Assembly (NCBI GenBank): GCA_001512915.1 | Contig: LFTC01000066.1 | Location: 37,528-101,527, forward strand | Reading direction: 5' to 3' | From: Clostridiales bacterium DTU083 | GTDB lineage: Bacteria > Bacillota > Clostridia > Caldicoprobacterales > DTU083 | DNA: 64,000 bases | Part shown: one piece after another, positions 61,002 to 64,000 of the stretch | How the letters are laid out: every line of letters starts with the position of its first letter | Position numbering within the stretch: position 1 is the stretch's first letter | Program-made: the position numbers and the translations under genes | The notes under the pieces: model-generated | Databases searched by the model: none | What the model was told of the DNA's origin: nothing | The model's input: only the letters and a program-made list of their open reading frames with translations

Positions 61002-61999
61002 CAAGAACAAGTGACAAACCTTCAAAAAAAATAAACGATAATAAAATGACAAGTTCAATAAGAGATAGATCGCAAATTGTTATTATTTTGGGCATATACA
61101 TCTTGATGATTTTATTCTTTTTTATACTAAAACCCAACTACCTGAGCTATGATAACATTATGACCATTTTATTAGCTACTTGTGTAAATGGTCTTTTGGC
61201 TCTTGGAGTTTCATTTGTAATTTTTACCGGAGGAATTGATATTTCTGTAGGTACAGTTATGACCTTTTCCAGTGTAATGAGCGGAATAGCCCTAAATAAC
61301 TGGGGATTACCATTGCCACTTGTAATTTTATTTGGTTTTCTTGTAGGTGCCTTCTGTGGCGCTGTTAACGGATTTGGCGTTGCCAAAATGTATCTTCCGC
61401 CATTTATAGCAACTATGGCAATGCAAATGATTACCAAAGGTCTTTCTTTAGTGGTTTCAGGGATTAAGCCTATATATTTTACTGCTGCACCGGGCTATCA
61501 AAATATAGCTACAGGATACTTTTTAGGTATTCCGGGATTTTATAATGCAATTGTGATTTTACTTGTAATTGCTGTTATAGCCTATATTATTTTTTCTAAA
61601 ACAATTATCGGAAGATTTGCCCTTGCTATAGGCTCCAACGAGGAAGCAACACGTTTATCCGGTGTAAAAACTGACAATTGGAAAATTGCCATATATTCAT
61701 TATGCGGTTTATTCGCAGGTTTTGCCGGGCTGATAATGTCTTCCAGGTTAAATTCAGCTCAGCCTCAGCTAGGTGCCGGTTATGAATTGGAAGCTATAGC
61801 TGCAGCTGTAATTGGTGGCAATTCATTAAATGGAGGAGAAGGCAGCATTACCGGTACGATCCTAGGAGCCCTTATTATCAGTTCATTAACAAATGGGTTA
61901 AGAATTATGTCTGTACCTACCGAACTTCAATCAGCAATAGTAGGACTAGTTCTTGCCTTGGCTGTATATTTTGATAAGAGAAGAAGAATAAATGAATAA
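60998..61999 (+). CDS. sugar ABC transporter permease, transporter B
   Basis: VIFTGGIDISVGTVMTFSSVMSG; AIGSNEEATRLSGV; AAVIGGNSLNGGEGSITGTILGA. Confidence 0.94.
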   Translation: MTRTSDKPSKKINDNKMTSSIRDRSQIVIILGIYILMILFFFILKPNYLSYDNIMTILLATCVNGLLALGVSFVIFTGGIDISVGTVMTFSSVMSGIALNNWGLPLPLVILFGFLVGAFCGAVNGFGVAKMYLPPFIATMAMQMITKGLSLVVSGIKPIYFTAAPGYQNIATGYFLGIPGFYNAIVILLVIAVIAYIIFSKTIIGRFALAIGSNEEATRLSGVKTDNWKIAIYSLCGLFAGFAGLIMSSRLNSAQPQLGAGYELEAIAAAVIGGNSLNGGEGSITGTILGALIISSLTNGLRIMSVPTELQSAIVGLVLALAVYFDKRRRINE

Positions 62000-62062
62000 T
62001 CACGTTCAGGCTAATACCCTAGGCAAAGATTAGGGGTTAGTATAAAAAAATAAGGAGGAGAA

Positions 62063-63103
62063 ATGATGAAAAAAAGAATTCTAGCACTTCTCTTGATTGT
62101 ATCGATTTTGGCATTTGTTGTCGGATGCCAGCAAGCAAGCCAAGATCAACCATCTCAAGAAACACCTCAAAAACCTGCTGAAGAGCCAGCACAGGAACCA
62201 GCTGAAGAACCAGCGCAAGAACCTTCAAGTGATGAAAAGCCATATGTAGCTATGATTGCTTTAGGATATGGACATCAGTTCTGGCAAGCAGTTAGACAAG
62301 GTGCAGAAAACGCAGCAGAGGAGTTCGGCGTAAGGATCACATTCGAAGGCCCTGAAGAAGAGACAATGGTCGACAAACAACTTGATATGCTGAACACCGC
62401 TTTATCTAATAATCCAGCAGCAATAGCATTAGCTGCAATTGATGTAGAAGCTGTTACGCCAATACTGAAAGATGCCAAATCAAAAGGAATAAGAGTAGTT
62501 GGTTTCGACTCAGGCTGCGGTGATGAAGCAGAATCACATTGCTCTACTGATAACTTGCAAGCAGCCGCGCTGGCAGCAGAAAACGCAGCTAGACTGTTGG
62601 AAGGCAAAGGGAAAATAGGAATTGTAGGACATTCCCAGACTGTAATTGATGCAGTGCAAAGAGTAGATGGATTTGTAGAAAAGATAAAAAATGAATATCC
62701 TGACATAGAAATTGTCGATATTCAGTATGGTGACGGAGATCATCTGAAATCTGCCGAAGTTACCAAAGGTATGTTACAAGCACATCCGGATATAGACCTG
62801 ATCTATACATCTAATGAAGGAGCCTGTGTAGGAGCTTATAACGGACTTAAAGAAGCTGGCAAATTGAATGAAGTAATACTAGTTGGATTTGACTCCTCAG
62901 CTGCAATGAAGGAAGCTATCAGAAATGGAGAAATTGCCGGAGCGATCACTCAGGACCCTGTTGGCATGGGATATAAGACTGTTGAAGCTGCAGTAAAACT
63001 AATCAAAGGTGAAAAAGTGGAAGAATTCATAGACACAGGTTGCTATTGGTATGATGCCAGCAACATGGATGAAGATCATATTGCACCACTTCTATACGAT
63101 TAA
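62063..63103 (+). CDS. sugar ABC transporter substrate-binding lipoprotein, transporter B
   Basis: Lipobox LAFVVGC; Peripla_BP_4 motifs (GYGHQFWQAVRQGAENAAEEFGVRITFEGP; DLIYTSNEGACVGAYNGLKEAG). Confidence 0.93.
   Translation: MMKKRILALLLIVSILAFVVGCQQASQDQPSQETPQKPAEEPAQEPAEEPAQEPSSDEKPYVAMIALGYGHQFWQAVRQGAENAAEEFGVRITFEGPEEETMVDKQLDMLNTALSNNPAAIALAAIDVEAVTPILKDAKSKGIRVVGFDSGCGDEAESHCSTDNLQAAALAAENAARLLEGKGKIGIVGHSQTVIDAVQRVDGFVEKIKNEYPDIEIVDIQYGDGDHLKSAEVTKGMLQAHPDIDLIYTSNEGACVGAYNGLKEAGKLNEVILVGFDSSAAMKEAIRNGEIAGAITQDPVGMGYKTVEAAVKLIKGEKVEEFIDTGCYWYDASNMDEDHIAPLLYD
62176..62223 (+). repeat. two imperfect 24-bp tandem units encoding AEEPAQEP linker repeats
   Basis: GCTGAAGAGCCAGCACAGGAACCA / GCTGAAGAACCAGCGCAAGAACCT. 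Confidence 0.8.
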
Positions 63104-63129
63104 CTAAAACAAAATATAAACAAAATCAA

Positions 63130-63162
63130 GCTATGGATTAGCCTGTTTGGCTAATCCATAGC
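63130..63162 (+). repeat. perfect 14-bp-stem hairpin after SBP-B, no T-tract
   Basis: GCTATGGATTAGCC-TGTTT-GGCTAATCCATAGC. Confidence 0.8.
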
Positions 63163-63239
63163 GCTAATATATTGATAAATATAATTAAAATAATTATAAT
63201 AGCAGGAGATCCACAGCAATTTTGGAGGTGTTTTTTAAT

Positions 63240-64000
63240 ATGATGCCAATTACTATTAATCTAGACAGAAATTATTTTACACCAAAAGAAAAAGTTTTTG
63301 CTCAAAATGGAGATTTGAGGGCTTCTTTATTTCTTTATGATAGCGGAGTACATGGTATAAAAATAGAAAATAAATTGGGATATATTACTGTGCTGCCTTA
63401 TCAAGGCCAGCAAATATGGGACTGCAATTTTTTAGATAGAAATTTAACTATGAAGTCCATGTTTAAAGAGCCGATCCCCAATGTAGACTATTTAAAATCA
63501 TACGGGGCTTTTCTTTTACACTGCGGCGCTACAGCCATGGGTGTGCCTTCTGAAAAAGATTCTCATCCTTTGCATGGAGAGCTGCCTAATGCTGAATATG
63601 AGAAGGCTTGGCTGCAAATAGGAGAAGATGAAAACGGAAAGTATATTTCTGTAGGCGGACAATATCATCATTGTGTTGCATTCAATACTAATTACGTTGC
63701 AATACCTAATATAAGGGTTTATGAAAACTCTTCCTTGATCGATGTTTCTATTTCAATTGAAAACCTTAAGAAAACAGATATGGAACTTATGTACATGATG
63801 CATATTAATTTCAGACCTGTCGATAATAGTGAGATTATATATACTGCAGATTATACACCAGAGAAGATAATGGTGCATGATAGTTTACCCAGTCATATGC
63901 AGACTGATTCAGATTCAGCAAGACTAATTAAGTATTTGAAAGATTTAAAAACAAAACCCGAATTGCATCATAAATTGGATCCTGAATTACCCTACGATCC
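63240..64000 (+). CDS. DUF4432 / aldose 1-epimerase-like protein, truncated by window end (not in the ORF track)
   Basis: RBS GGAGGTG; my translation from ATG 63240 is open to 64000: MMPITINLDRNYFTPKEKVFAQNGDLRASLFLYDSGVHGIKIENKLGYITVLPYQGQQIWDCNFLDRNLTMKSMF...HCGATAMGVPSEKDSHPLHGELPNAEYEKAW. Confidence 0.8.
   Translation, partial: MMPITINLDRNYFTPKEKVFAQNGDLRASLFLYDSGVHGIKIENKLGYITVLPYQGQQIWDCNFLDRNLTMKSMFKEPIPNVDYLKSYGAFLLHCGATAMGVPSEKDSHPLHGELPNAEYEKAWLQIGEDENGKYISVGGQYHHCVAFNTNYVAIPNIRVYENSSLIDVSISIENLKKTDMELMYMMHINFRPVDNSEIIYTADYTPEKIMVHDSLPSHMQTDSDSARLIKYLKDLKTKPELHHKLDPELPYD

Overview
This 64-kb window looks like a Firmicutes (Clostridia-like) chromosome. About 1-49.8 kb is conserved housekeeping DNA: a PG-binding amidase; yicC-remA-gmk-rpoZ-priA-def-fmt-rsmB-rlmN-prpC-prkC-rsgA-rpe-thiN; rpmB; yloU/yloV-recG; rsmD-coaD; ylbJ; a patatin-like protein; tmcAL; pta-ackA; DUF177-rpmF; fapR-plsX-fabH-fabD-fabG-acpP-fabF; rnc-smc-ftsY; ylxM-ffh-rpsP-khpA-rimM-trmD-rplS-lepB-rbgA-rnhB-comM. 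From about 49.85 kb the content becomes accessory. After an MFS transporter there is a catabolic-looking cluster (51.2-64 kb, running off the window). It has a sigma-A promoter with two near-identical LacI-type palindromic operators about 272 bp apart, two complete CUT2 (ribose-type) ABC transporters, a GH20b/DUF4838-like glycosidase candidate, an M24 'pita-bread' protein that has lost most metal ligands (creatinase-like pattern), a creatininase-family protein with an atypical central motif, and a DUF4432/aldose-epimerase-like protein. The best candidate for an undescribed system is this pairing of creatinase-like and creatininase-like hydrolases with sugar-type transporters and a glycosidase. 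Other notable items: a long coiled-coil insertion inside the amidase catalytic domain, a FapR box on the fapR promoter, an L19-leader-like hairpin, a short rpmF gene missing from the ORF track, and several intercistronic hairpins. I recognised no tRNA, rRNA, CRISPR array or transposase.
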